64,000 nt of DNA from Paenibacillus sp. JNUCC32 (GTDB lineage Bacteria; Bacillota; Bacilli; Paenibacillales; Paenibacillaceae): NCBI RefSeq assembly GCF_014863545.1, contig NZ_CP062260.1:4667501-4731500 (forward strand). The letters run 5' to 3'. The translations under genes and the position numbers were made by a program. Below are positions 19,470-27,879 of the stretch, in pieces; the stretch's first letter is position 1; the number at the start of each line of letters is the position of its first letter. The notes under the pieces are model-generated. The model was not told where the DNA came from and ran no database searches. It saw nothing but the letters and a program-made list of their open reading frames with translations.

Positions 19470-21285
19470 GGTTCTCCCCCTCTCCGCCTTCATGCTCCCG
19501 AGACTCCAACAGCCGGATCGGAATCTCGAATGAAACGGTTGTCCCTTGATTCGGGGTGCTGGCAATGTTGAAAATGACATGATCGTCGTAGTACAGCTCC
19601 AGCCGCCGATATACGTTTCGAATGCCGAAGCTGTTGCCCGAGAACTGCTCGTTGCGAACCGAGAGAATAATGTCCCGTAGCTTGCTTTGCTCAATGCCCT
19701 TACCGCTATCCGTAATGACGATGCGAAGATAATCACGGGCAACCGAAGCGCTTATGGTCACCAGACCCGCTCCATCCATCGCCTGCAAGCCATATTTGCA
19801 TGCATTCTCAACGAGCGGCTGAATGCTCATTTTCGGAATTTTATAATGAAGCGCTTCCATATCGATGTTGAATTGATATTCGAATTTATCCCGAAAGCGG
19901 AATTTTTCGATTTTGAGATACATTTCGATAAATCTGATTTCCTCCTCCACGGAGACCAAATCCTCTCTCCAGCTCAGGAGTCTGCGAAGCAGCTTGGACA
20001 AGCTTTTGATAATATCCGTCACATCCGTGTATCGATTCTTCGTGCAGACCACCAATATCGCATTCAGGGTATTGAACAGGAAATGGGGATTCATCTGGCT
20101 CTGCAAAAAGTTCAATTCAGCCCGAACCCGCTCCATCTCCAGGCTTTTCTTCTGAATCTCCAGCTTGTACACATTGTTGATCAGGGAGTTCATCTTCGCT
20201 GTCATCTGATTGAAATTCCGGATGAGTCCGCCGATTTCGTCCCGGCCTTCGTCCAGTTCAATCAAGTCGAATTTCTCGTTGCTCACCTTCTGCATATGAC
20301 GCGCCAAACGCTTCACCCGGTAATTGTAGGATCTCAGCATGACCGTAATAAAGACCGCCGCAACCAGCGTAACAACCGCTGCCAATACAACGGTAAACAG
20401 CTGCATATCCAGCATGGCGCTAGTAATCCGGCTCCCCCGGTTGATGCCGATCAGCTTCCACCCCTTCACGTACCTGGCCGTTCCGATCGAGAACACATGC
20501 CGATCCTCTTCGTCGTATTGCTCCAGGTCAAGCTTCGAATATGCGCTGTACTTCCCTCTTTCATAACCGCTGCTGGCCGACATAATAATCTCATTGTTCT
20601 CGTTCACCAAATACATATCCAGATAATCGCGTTCCCGTACAATGACGTCATAAATCTTGCTTAAATCGATATCGATTCGAAGCAGCTTCTCATAGGTGTC
20701 ATAGGTATCGTAGTAATCCATCTTCTCAATCACGCTTAAGTACGGAACCGTCGATGCCGAGTTGTTCGCTTCTGCCGCCCTGTACGCCGCCACCAGCACC
20801 GGATGGGCCGAGCTGCTCCATAATGCATACCAGTCGCTCTCGAGCACATTATCGTTGATCACATGATAATTGCCGCCGGACACAATGGTGGAATTTTCGG
20901 TGAAGATGCTAATCCGCTGAATCTGGTTGTTAACCGGTATGTAGCTCGTTACCCGATTCCGGAGCTGCTCATCAAAGGTTTCGTAGAAGTCCAGCTGGGA
21001 CTCATACTCGCGATCGAGCATTTCGTAAAGGGTCTTATCCGTACTCAGCGCATGACTTACAGCCACCCCGCCGTCGATGAAATTATGAATATCCTTCCTA
21101 GCCCGCTCCATCGAGATATCGAGGTTCTGCTCCTCTCTCTCCCGGATCAGCTCCGACATCCGATCCATAAAGATGAGGTTGACCACCAGAATAGGCAGCA
21201 GTACACCAATGACAAAAATAAGAAAAAATTTAGTTTTCAACGGAATATCGTTCACGAAATTCCCCAGCCTGAACATTCTCTTCAT
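19441..21285 (-). CDS. YesM-type sensor histidine kinase
   Basis: This 614-residue membrane kinase has a first membrane segment at about 18-40, an extracellular sensor region of Cache-like type (about 40-290), a second segment (about 293-317), a HAMP domain, and a His_kinase domain with His401 in QMNPHFLFNTLNAI. The HATPase domain follows, with VENACKYG and DSGKGI motifs. It should sense an extracellular sugar or a binding-protein complex and phosphorylate one or both adjacent regulators. GGAGGG precedes the ATG. It is 17 bp after the upstream regulator gene and overlaps the downstream one. Confidence 0.93.
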   Translation of the reverse strand: MKRMFRLGNFVNDIPLKTKFFLIFVIGVLLPILVVNLIFMDRMSELIREREEQNLDISMERARKDIHNFIDGGVAVSHALSTDKTLYEMLDREYESQLDFYETFDEQLRNRVTSYIPVNNQIQRISIFTENSTIVSGGNYHVINDNVLESDWYALWSSSAHPVLVAAYRAAEANNSASTVPYLSVIEKMDYYDTYDTYEKLLRIDIDLSKIYDVIVRERDYLDMYLVNENNEIIMSASSGYERGKYSAYSKLDLEQYDEEDRHVFSIGTARYVKGWKLIGINRGSRITSAMLDMQLFTVVLAAVVTLVAAVFITVMLRSYNYRVKRLARHMQKVSNEKFDLIELDEGRDEIGGLIRNFNQMTAKMNSLINNVYKLEIQKKSLEMERVRAELNFLQSQMNPHFLFNTLNAILVVCTKNRYTDVTDIIKSLSKLLRRLLSWREDLVSVEEEIRFIEMYLKIEKFRFRDKFEYQFNIDMEALHYKIPKMSIQPLVENACKYGLQAMDGAGLVTISASVARDYLRIVITDSGKGIEQSKLRDIILSVRNEQFSGNSFGIRNVYRRLELYYDDHVIFNIASTPNQGTTVSFEIPIRLLESREHEGGEGENHAFQSAVDR

Positions 21286-21302
21286 GAAGGCACCCTCCCG
21301 GT

Positions 21303-22850
21303 TTAGCGCTGCTTGCTTTCAACATGATTCTTGTAATTCGAGGGCAGAATCCCGGTTGTCAACTTAAACTTATGGATAAAATAGTCCGCGTTCGGGAACC
21401 CGACATGGAGCGCAATCTCGGAAACCTTCATTCCGCTCCGTTTCAGCAGCAGCTTGGCCTCCTCGATCCGCTTGTCATTCAGGTATTCCTTGAACGGCTT
21501 GCCAGCATGCTTCTTGAACAGCTGCCCCAAATAGGTGGCGTTCATATGGAAATGCCGTGCCAAATCCTGAAGCTGAAGCCTGCTCCGGTACTCCCGGTCG
21601 ACATACTGAATCACTTGAAAAATGGTGTTGTGCTCGTTAAGCTTGCTTAACTCTTCCAGCTGCGAAGCGGCCTCAAACGCGAGCAACCGCATATAATTCT
21701 TCAACGGCGCTTTATGGCAAGCATCACTCAGATGACCAAGCTTCCTTTGCAGCCGGTTCATGAATAGATCCGGATCTCCATTCATTTCCGCGATTCTTCG
21801 ACACAGCTTCAATTCCAGATCGGCCACATCGGCTTGAAAAGCCCTCAGGTGGAGGAGATGATCGGGCATGGCCGTAAAAATCCGCGCCAAGCATGACTCG
21901 ATGGACGCATGCTCCCCCGCCATAATCATGGAAAGCAATTCGTCCATCCATCCGCAGGGAAGTCCCCGGAGCCGCTCCGCTCCTCTCGGTTCTTGGCAAC
22001 AAAACACGCCGCTTCGGCCTTGGCTTCGCTTATCGTCGCGCACCTCCGCGCTTTGCCTGTAAAGCTTTCCGATCGCCTGGATTCCCTCCCCTGTGCCGCT
22101 TAACGCCACGATAACCGGCCCTTCAAGCTCCCGGGCCAGAGCAGACTGCAACAGCAGCGCAGTCTCCATGACCTCATCCGGAGTCGAATGCTCGACATGC
22201 AGCACCACTCCTATGCTCCCGCTATTGTCCTGGAAGCATCCCAGTAAGCTCGGGGGCCCGTAATCGGTCATCCATTCGATCCAATCCACTCCCGTTTCAG
22301 TAATCCCTGTTTCAATCAATAGGCACTGCAGCAGCGGCTCGCCCTGGATTTGCATCGCATTGCTGGCTTGCTCGGCCAAATCAGGACTCAACTCTTCCCG
22401 AATGAGCCGGTTCAACAAATAATGGACGGCAAGGCCGGCTTTCTTCCGGTTGCTGCGTTCAGCGTCTCGTTCGTCCTGGATCTCATGGCTGAGCTTGGCA
22501 AGCACTGCCTCGATCTCCTCGTCATCAATCGGTTTCAGCAAATACTCGGCAACCCGTTGGCGCATGGCTTGATGCGCGTATCCAAAATCATCATATCCGC
22601 TCAAAATAACGAATTTAGGAGGAAGAGGCATTGTCCGATTGCTGTGCTCAATCAATTCCAGGCCGTTCAGGACAGGCATATGGATATCCGTCATCACCAG
22701 TTCAGGCTTCCATTGTTCCATTAGCTTTAGCGCTTCGGGAGCGCTCAGGGCTTCCCCGCATATTTGGAATCCGAACCGTTCCCAGTCGATCATCGTTCTC
22801 AATCCCTCCAAGACCCATGGTTCGTCGTCCACCAGAAGCACATTGAACAT
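21303..22850 (-). CDS. AraC-family response regulator (YesN type), first of the pair
   Basis: This 515-residue protein has a receiver domain with Asp55 (LVMTDIHMP) and a C-terminal AraC domain (about 415-510, FPNADYFIHKFKLTTGILP). It is homologous in plan to the regulator at 17937-19469 but clearly diverged, so it is not a recent duplicate. It is the first gene of a regulator-kinase-regulator transcription unit. GGAGG lies before the ATG. Which of the two regulators accepts phosphate from the single kinase cannot be told from sequence. Confidence 0.93.
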   Translation of the reverse strand: MFNVLLVDDEPWVLEGLRTMIDWERFGFQICGEALSAPEALKLMEQWKPELVMTDIHMPVLNGLELIEHSNRTMPLPPKFVILSGYDDFGYAHQAMRQRVAEYLLKPIDDEEIEAVLAKLSHEIQDERDAERSNRKKAGLAVHYLLNRLIREELSPDLAEQASNAMQIQGEPLLQCLLIETGITETGVDWIEWMTDYGPPSLLGCFQDNSGSIGVVLHVEHSTPDEVMETALLLQSALARELEGPVIVALSGTGEGIQAIGKLYRQSAEVRDDKRSQGRSGVFCCQEPRGAERLRGLPCGWMDELLSMIMAGEHASIESCLARIFTAMPDHLLHLRAFQADVADLELKLCRRIAEMNGDPDLFMNRLQRKLGHLSDACHKAPLKNYMRLLAFEAASQLEELSKLNEHNTIFQVIQYVDREYRSRLQLQDLARHFHMNATYLGQLFKKHAGKPFKEYLNDKRIEEAKLLLKRSGMKVSEIALHVGFPNADYFIHKFKLTTGILPSNYKNHVESKQR

Positions 22851-22880
22851 CGCCCTCGTCCTCCTTTACCAAGCGAATAA

Positions 22881-22894
22881 TGTAAGCGTACTCA
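22881..22894. promoter_or_regulatory. cre-like site upstream of the regulator-kinase-regulator unit
   Basis: TGTAAGCGTACTCA matches TGNAARCGNWWWCA with one mismatch. On the minus strand it lies six bases after TATAAG (about 22901-22906), a possible -10 box, which is the same arrangement as at 17881. Confidence 0.6.
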
Positions 22895-22960
22895 TTTTTA
22901 CTTATACTACCATACTAGTATATCTATGAGAATATACTACAGGAACACAAACACAAATAA

Positions 22961-23002
22961 CCGTAAGCGGGGTTCCTTTGTACAAAGGAACCCCGCTTAC
23001 GG
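22961..23002 (-). terminator. Perfect 42-bp palindrome, terminator of the second transport operon
   Basis: The 21-base half CCGTAAGCGGGGTTCCTTTG+T is followed by its exact reverse complement. On the minus strand it ends in TTATTTGTG, a weak U-tract. It lies 15 bp past the permease stop and probably ends that transcript. Confidence 0.8.
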
Positions 23003-23017
23003 TCTGCTCAAGCTGGC

Positions 23018-23851
23018 CTATCCCTTAATCCCGGATAACGTAACGCCTTCAATAATATATTTCTGCCCGATGATATACACGATGAGCACCGGGACGAGCG
23101 CAATGGAAGCCCCCGCCATCATCAGCGTCCAATCCGTTGCATACATGCCCCGGTACAAATTCAGCATCATCGGCACGGTAAACTTATCCGTGCTGCTGAG
23201 AAAAATCAGCGGGTTAAAGAAGTTGTTCCACATCCCGAGGAAGGTAAATATCCCGAGTGCCGATAAAGCCGGCTTGATTAGAGGAATCATGATCCGGGCG
23301 TAGATCGTCCAGCGATTCGCGCCGTCCACGATGGCCGCCTCTTCCATTTCCTTCGGAATGCCCCTGAAGAATTGCCGGAGCAAAAATACCCCGAAGGCGT
23401 TCAGCAGCGCAGAAGGGACGATAATCGCCAGATGCGTATCCAGCCATCCGATATTTTTCATGATCAGATAGAGCGGAATAATGGTCACCTGTCCCGGCAC
23501 CATCATCGTTGCCAGAAACAGGACGAACAGCGGCTCCCGGAACGGGAACGTGATTTTGGCAAAAGCATAAGCCGCCATGGAGCAGGTAACCAGCTGTGAA
23601 ACCACCACGATTATATTGATGTAGAAGCTGTTGAAATACGCGCGCCCGAACGGCAGGGCCGTCAGCGAATCCTTATAATTGGACCAGATGAACGGATCCG
23701 GAATCCATTTGGGCGGCACGACGAATACTTGCGACAAATCCTTGAGCGAGCTGAGCACCATCCACACAAACGGCAGGGCCATCAGGCAGGCGCCTAAAAT
23801 CAGCACGATATGCAGCACCACGGTGGACATCCTCAATCCCCGATGTATCAT
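23018..23851 (-). CDS. Carbohydrate ABC transporter permease (MalG/AraQ type)
   Basis: This 277-residue protein has six predicted membrane segments and the EAA loop EEAAIVDGANRWTIYARIMIP. It is the second permease of the second sugar importer and ends in GVTLSGIKG, a common terminus of the MalG branch. AAGGAGG precedes the ATG. It lies 29 bp after the first permease gene, so it is cotranscribed, and a perfect palindrome follows. The substrate is unknown. Confidence 0.93.
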   Translation of the reverse strand: MIHRGLRMSTVVLHIVLILGACLMALPFVWMVLSSLKDLSQVFVVPPKWIPDPFIWSNYKDSLTALPFGRAYFNSFYINIIVVVSQLVTCSMAAYAFAKITFPFREPLFVLFLATMMVPGQVTIIPLYLIMKNIGWLDTHLAIIVPSALLNAFGVFLLRQFFRGIPKEMEEAAIVDGANRWTIYARIMIPLIKPALSALGIFTFLGMWNNFFNPLIFLSSTDKFTVPMMLNLYRGMYATDWTLMMAGASIALVPVLIVYIIGQKYIIEGVTLSGIKG

Positions 23852-23880
23852 TCGTTTTCCTCCTTCCTAGGTTCGAATCG

Positions 23881-24831
23881 TCAGTCTTCGTAATGCACCC
23901 ACCGCTTGGACATCTTCATCTGGAACAAGGTGAGCGACAGGATCATCACGAACAGGATGACCGCCGACGCCGTGCTCTTGCCAAAGGTAAAGTCCGCAAA
24001 GGCCGTCTCGTAGATGTGATAGACAAGCGTATAACTGGCCTTCGCCGGTCCGCCGGAGGTCATGACAAACGACTGGTCGAACACCTGAAAGGAACCGATG
24101 ATGGACATGATCGTCACGAAAAAGGTCGTCGGGGACAGCAGCGGAATCGTAATATGGATCAACTGCTGCCATTTGCCGGCGCCGTCAATCTCGGCCGCCT
24201 CGTAATAGCTTCTCGATATGCCCTGAAGTCCGGCCAGGAACAGCACCATGTTGCCTCCCAGCCCCATCCAGACGCTCAGCAGGGCAATCGAAGGCATCAC
24301 GTACCTGGAATCCGTCAGCCAGGAGGGGCCCGTTATCCCGAACCACTGCTGCAGGTACATGTTAATGAGGCCGAAGTCGGCGTTGAACAGCCACATAAAC
24401 ACGACGGCCACGGCGACGGACATCGTAATGTTCGGCATGAAGTAGATCAGCCGGTACAGAATCTTTCCGCGAACCCGGTTTAAGCCCACCGCCACCAGCA
24501 TGGCGAGAACGATGCCGGTCGGTACCGACAGAATCGTGTAATACACCGTGTTCACCAAAGCGATGTGGAACTCCTCATCCTGAAGCTGGGACACGAAATT
24601 TTGGAGTCCGATAAACTTCTTCGCCCCCATGCCGTCCCAGTTCATCATGCTGATGACAAAAGCCGAGATGAGCGGAACCAATGAAAAAGCGATCAAACCG
24701 ATCATCTGGGGAAAGATAAAAAAGTACCCCCACAAACCGTCGGACGTCTTGCTCTTTAAGGTTGTTCTCCTCTCCGGAAACCGCTCCGGAGAAGGAGCGG
24801 CTCCGGAGCTTCCTGCAGGCTGCGTGTTCAT
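23881..24831 (-). CDS. Carbohydrate ABC transporter permease (MalF/UgpA type)
   Basis: This 316-residue protein has six predicted membrane segments after a cytosolic N-terminus and the EAA loop YEAAEIDGAGKWQQLIHITIP. It is the first permease of the second sugar importer, 30 bp after the binding-protein gene. It belongs to the MalF-like branch of smaller permeases, distinct from the LplB-type subunit of the xylanase operon, so the two importers are not duplicates. Its ATPase is not encoded here. Confidence 0.93.
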   Translation of the reverse strand: MNTQPAGSSGAAPSPERFPERRTTLKSKTSDGLWGYFFIFPQMIGLIAFSLVPLISAFVISMMNWDGMGAKKFIGLQNFVSQLQDEEFHIALVNTVYYTILSVPTGIVLAMLVAVGLNRVRGKILYRLIYFMPNITMSVAVAVVFMWLFNADFGLINMYLQQWFGITGPSWLTDSRYVMPSIALLSVWMGLGGNMVLFLAGLQGISRSYYEAAEIDGAGKWQQLIHITIPLLSPTTFFVTIMSIIGSFQVFDQSFVMTSGGPAKASYTLVYHIYETAFADFTFGKSTASAVILFVMILSLTLFQMKMSKRWVHYED

Positions 24832-24861
24832 TTCATCTCACCGTTCCTCCCCAGAGCAGGA

Positions 24862-26184
24862 TCAATTATTGCCGCTCTTGTAATCCTGAATTTTCTTGTT
24901 GGCCATATCCTGTATATCCTTCAAGGAGCTTTCAAGCTCCTGATCTTTCAGCCACAGCGCCTCGAACTTGGACGTTATATCCTGGCTTAGCCCGGGAATG
25001 CCTGCCTCGAACGGAGTCAGGGAATACCCGATCTCGCGCGCGTCCAGGAATAACTGGGCGTGCTCCGGCAGATTCCCTTCCAGCACCACCTCATCCGTTC
25101 CCTGTACCGACGGGACGGCATTGCCGCCGCCCTGCAGGCGGAAGCGTTGGCCCTCTTTGCTTACGTACTCGGAGAAGAAGGTGTATGCCGCTTCCTTATT
25201 CTTCGATGCCTTGTTCATCACCATGTAGGCGGTCGGAATACCGGCAGGCTCGATCTTATTGCCGGTATTGGTTGGCCATGTGACCACGTCATATTCTAGC
25301 CCTTGATTCTTCTTGAACAGCGGCAGGTACCAGCGGCCTGCAGCAACGAATCCGACCTGGTTGGACATGAACATGGCGTCCCCGCCTTGCCCTTTCGGAA
25401 GCGTGCCGGAGAAGGTGATGTTTTTGGATTTCACGTTGTCGTACAGGAAGCGGAAAGCCTCCATCGCCTTCGGATCCGAAGCCGCTACGAAATTCCCTTC
25501 GTCGTCGTACACCCGGCCGCCGTTGGAAGTAACCCAGCTGTGGTAGCTGTTCCAGGAGTTATCCAGCACGTAGCCGTACTTTTTACTGTCCCTGATCTTG
25601 TCCGCCATCTCCTTGAATTTGTCCCAGGTCCACTGTCCGTTCGCCTGAAGATCGGCCGGCATCTCGGTTATCCCTGCTTCCTTCAGCACCTTCTTGTTGT
25701 ACCACAGCACCATCGGGTTACAATCCACCGGTACCCCGAAGATCTGGTCATCCCGCACGGCTGCGCCCCACAAGCCTTCGAAATAATCCTCTTTCTTGAT
25801 CACGCTTTCCGGAGCTTCCATATACGTCGTCAAATTCTCAATGCTCTGATTCTCGATCAGTTTCACGACCAGGGCGTCGCCTGCATAGAAGATATCCGGA
25901 GCCGTCCCGCCTGTTAATTGGGTTAATATTTTCTGATCATACTCGCCCGGAATCGGAATAAATTCGACCTCAATGTCCGAGTGATTCTTATTAAATTCCT
26001 TCGTCAGCTCCTGAAAGCGGCTAAGCTCGCCGGGATTTCCCCAGGTCGCCCATTTGATCTTGACCTTCTCGCCGCTTCCGGACTCCCCGCCTTCTGATGT
26101 TCCGCCGCCTCCACACGCTTGGAGTATGGATGATAGTAGAAGAATGATTGCAAGCAATGACCCTCTCACCTGTTTCCTTGTCAT
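24862..26184 (-). CDS. Family 1 extracellular solute-binding lipoprotein
   Basis: This 440-residue protein has a lipoprotein signal with lipobox LQAC, a short Gly/Ser tether and a maltose-binding-protein-like fold (WATWGNPGELSRFQELTKEFN at the start). It captures a sugar for the two permeases that follow. The ATG at 26184 is chosen because GGAGG sits seven bases upstream. The frame also opens six codons earlier, across that ribosome binding site. The promoter upstream carries a cre-like site. Confidence 0.93.
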   Translation of the reverse strand: MTRKQVRGSLLAIILLLSSILQACGGGGTSEGGESGSGEKVKIKWATWGNPGELSRFQELTKEFNKNHSDIEVEFIPIPGEYDQKILTQLTGGTAPDIFYAGDALVVKLIENQSIENLTTYMEAPESVIKKEDYFEGLWGAAVRDDQIFGVPVDCNPMVLWYNKKVLKEAGITEMPADLQANGQWTWDKFKEMADKIRDSKKYGYVLDNSWNSYHSWVTSNGGRVYDDEGNFVAASDPKAMEAFRFLYDNVKSKNITFSGTLPKGQGGDAMFMSNQVGFVAAGRWYLPLFKKNQGLEYDVVTWPTNTGNKIEPAGIPTAYMVMNKASKNKEAAYTFFSEYVSKEGQRFRLQGGGNAVPSVQGTDEVVLEGNLPEHAQLFLDAREIGYSLTPFEAGIPGLSQDITSKFEALWLKDQELESSLKDIQDMANKKIQDYKSGNN

Positions 26185-26231
26185 TTCATTTCCTCCATTC
26201 AAACCAGATTTGGACTCGCTGGCATAGCTTT

Positions 26232-26245
26232 TGTAAACGCTTTAA
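26232..26245. promoter_or_regulatory. cre-like site of the second transport operon
   Basis: TGTAAACGCTTTAA matches the cre consensus with one mismatch. It abuts the -10 box at 26245-26250 on the downstream side, so CcpA binding would block the start of transcription. Confidence 0.7.
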
Positions 26246-26274
26246 TTATAAAATTTTGGCAAAAAGCTTTTGAA
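26245..26274 (-). promoter_or_regulatory. Promoter of the second binding protein-permease operon
   Basis: TTCAAA (26269-26274) and TATAAT (26245-26250) on the minus strand are 18 bases apart. The poor -35 box again fits activator-dependent transcription. Confidence 0.6.
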
Positions 26275-26325
26275 CGGATTATGTTCCGAAAAAGTGGTTT
26301 CTTTTCCGATCCTATGAAATCCCGC

Positions 26326-27879
26326 TTATTTTCGATGCTGTCCCTGGTACTCAGCTGGCGTCATGCCTACCATTTTCTTGAACAGCTTGCTGAAGTATTT
26401 GACGTCATTGAATCCGGAACGATCCGCCACTTCATACACACGCAGCGATGTTGTGGAAAGCAGCTCCTTGGCCCGTTTCAAGCGGAGATCAATGACATAG
26501 TCAATGAAGTTGTGTCCCGTGACGCGCTTAAACAACTCGCTAAAATAGTTGCGGCTGACGGCCACTTCGTCCGCCACCTCCTGCAGGGAGATCGGCTCGG
26601 TAAAGCGCGCCTTAATATATCGGACGGCCTGCAGCACGATCCGCTCATGCAGCGTGGATTCCGGTACAGGGTGGCGCATGGCTTCCTCCCGCAGCGCATG
26701 GAAGCCTTGGAGCACCAGCTTCTTCACTTCCTCCACCGAGCGAAGCTTGCCCACCTCCCCGATCTGCGGAAGCTGCGGGCCGCCGGGAAGATGAAACATA
26801 GCAAGCAAGCTCAGAAGCTCCTCCGCTTCCCGTAGGACCGCCGGCTTCTTCATCCGTCCGGGACGCCAGCGCTGCATAATGGACTGCAGACGTTCCTCGC
26901 TTATGTCCATGTTTCCGACGGTCAGCGCGGCCCTTAGGGCATGCAGCTCGGCAGCCGGCCTCTCCTGAGCCGAATCGGCATCGGTCAGGGGAAGCTCCTC
27001 TGCCCGCAATATCTGTTGATCTCGATGAAAGAAGAGGCCCTCCAGGCTTTCAGCGGCTTCTATAAACGCTTCTTGCAGCTTATCCATGCTGTTATATCTC
27101 CTGCTGAGCCCCATCGTGCTCCGGATCGGCAGGCGGATAGCTCCTTCGTGCTCTGAAGCCTGCCCGTTTGCTTCATCCCTTAACGGTAAGCAGACTGCGA
27201 TCCGGTCCGTTTCCAGTCGAGCTGCCAGCGCCTCCGGCGCCTGGTCGTATAACTGTCCCATGAACCGTTCGATCTCCTCCTGCCAATCCTTTGGCTGTCC
27301 CCCGGCCGCGGCACCGCCCAGGTCCGAATCTAGCTGGAGCACGGCCAGCAGGTACGGGCCGTTACGGTTCCATGCTTCCAGCTTCGCGAGCGCGTCCGGC
27401 TCACCGGACAGCGCCTGAAAGAGCATTTTTCCGGCAGCCTTCTTCTTATTCAGCCGCTGCTGCTGCTCATGCTCGGTCAGAATCCGCTGCATCTGCTTCT
27501 CCTCTTCCAGCTTCAATCGCATGTGATCAAGGACGGCGACCAGGGAGTCCGCGTCCAGCGTCGGCTTAAGGATATAATCCGATGCGCCAAGCCTGATGCC
27601 TTCCCGCACGAATTCGAAATCGCTGTGACAGCTGAGCAGCAGTACCTTCACCCATGGACAAAGCTCCCTTGTCCGGCGGGTCAATTCCAGGCCGTCCATG
27701 ACCGGCATCGCGATATCCGTGATCAGAATGTCCAGATCCCCGTTTACGATCCATTTCATGGCCCGTTGTCCATTGGAGGCCTCCCCGACAAGCCGGTAAC
27801 CGTATTTCTCCCAATCGAAGGTCGAGCGCAGTCCCGTACGCGCGATCGCTTCGTCATCCACGAGCAGCACTCTGTACAT
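26326..27879 (-). CDS. AraC-family response regulator (YesN type)
   Basis: This 517-residue protein has a receiver domain (phospho-acceptor Asp55 in ILITDIAMP) and a C-terminal AraC DNA-binding domain (RSGFNDVKYFSKLFKKMVG near the end). It pairs with the kinase gene that overlaps it by 26 bases and should activate the binding protein-permease operon just downstream. The ATG at 27879 has GGGGGG six bases upstream. The open frame extends 39 codons further, but only across the kinase gene. Confidence 0.92.
   Translation of the reverse strand: MYRVLLVDDEAIARTGLRSTFDWEKYGYRLVGEASNGQRAMKWIVNGDLDILITDIAMPVMDGLELTRRTRELCPWVKVLLLSCHSDFEFVREGIRLGASDYILKPTLDADSLVAVLDHMRLKLEEEKQMQRILTEHEQQQRLNKKKAAGKMLFQALSGEPDALAKLEAWNRNGPYLLAVLQLDSDLGGAAAGGQPKDWQEEIERFMGQLYDQAPEALAARLETDRIAVCLPLRDEANGQASEHEGAIRLPIRSTMGLSRRYNSMDKLQEAFIEAAESLEGLFFHRDQQILRAEELPLTDADSAQERPAAELHALRAALTVGNMDISEERLQSIMQRWRPGRMKKPAVLREAEELLSLLAMFHLPGGPQLPQIGEVGKLRSVEEVKKLVLQGFHALREEAMRHPVPESTLHERIVLQAVRYIKARFTEPISLQEVADEVAVSRNYFSELFKRVTGHNFIDYVIDLRLKRAKELLSTTSLRVYEVADRSGFNDVKYFSKLFKKMVGMTPAEYQGQHRK

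Noticed and set aside
17937..19742. A 601-codon open frame for the response regulator
   Set aside because: The first 91 codons run inside the kinase gene in another frame and have no ribosome binding site. The receiver domain starts at 19469 with a good site.
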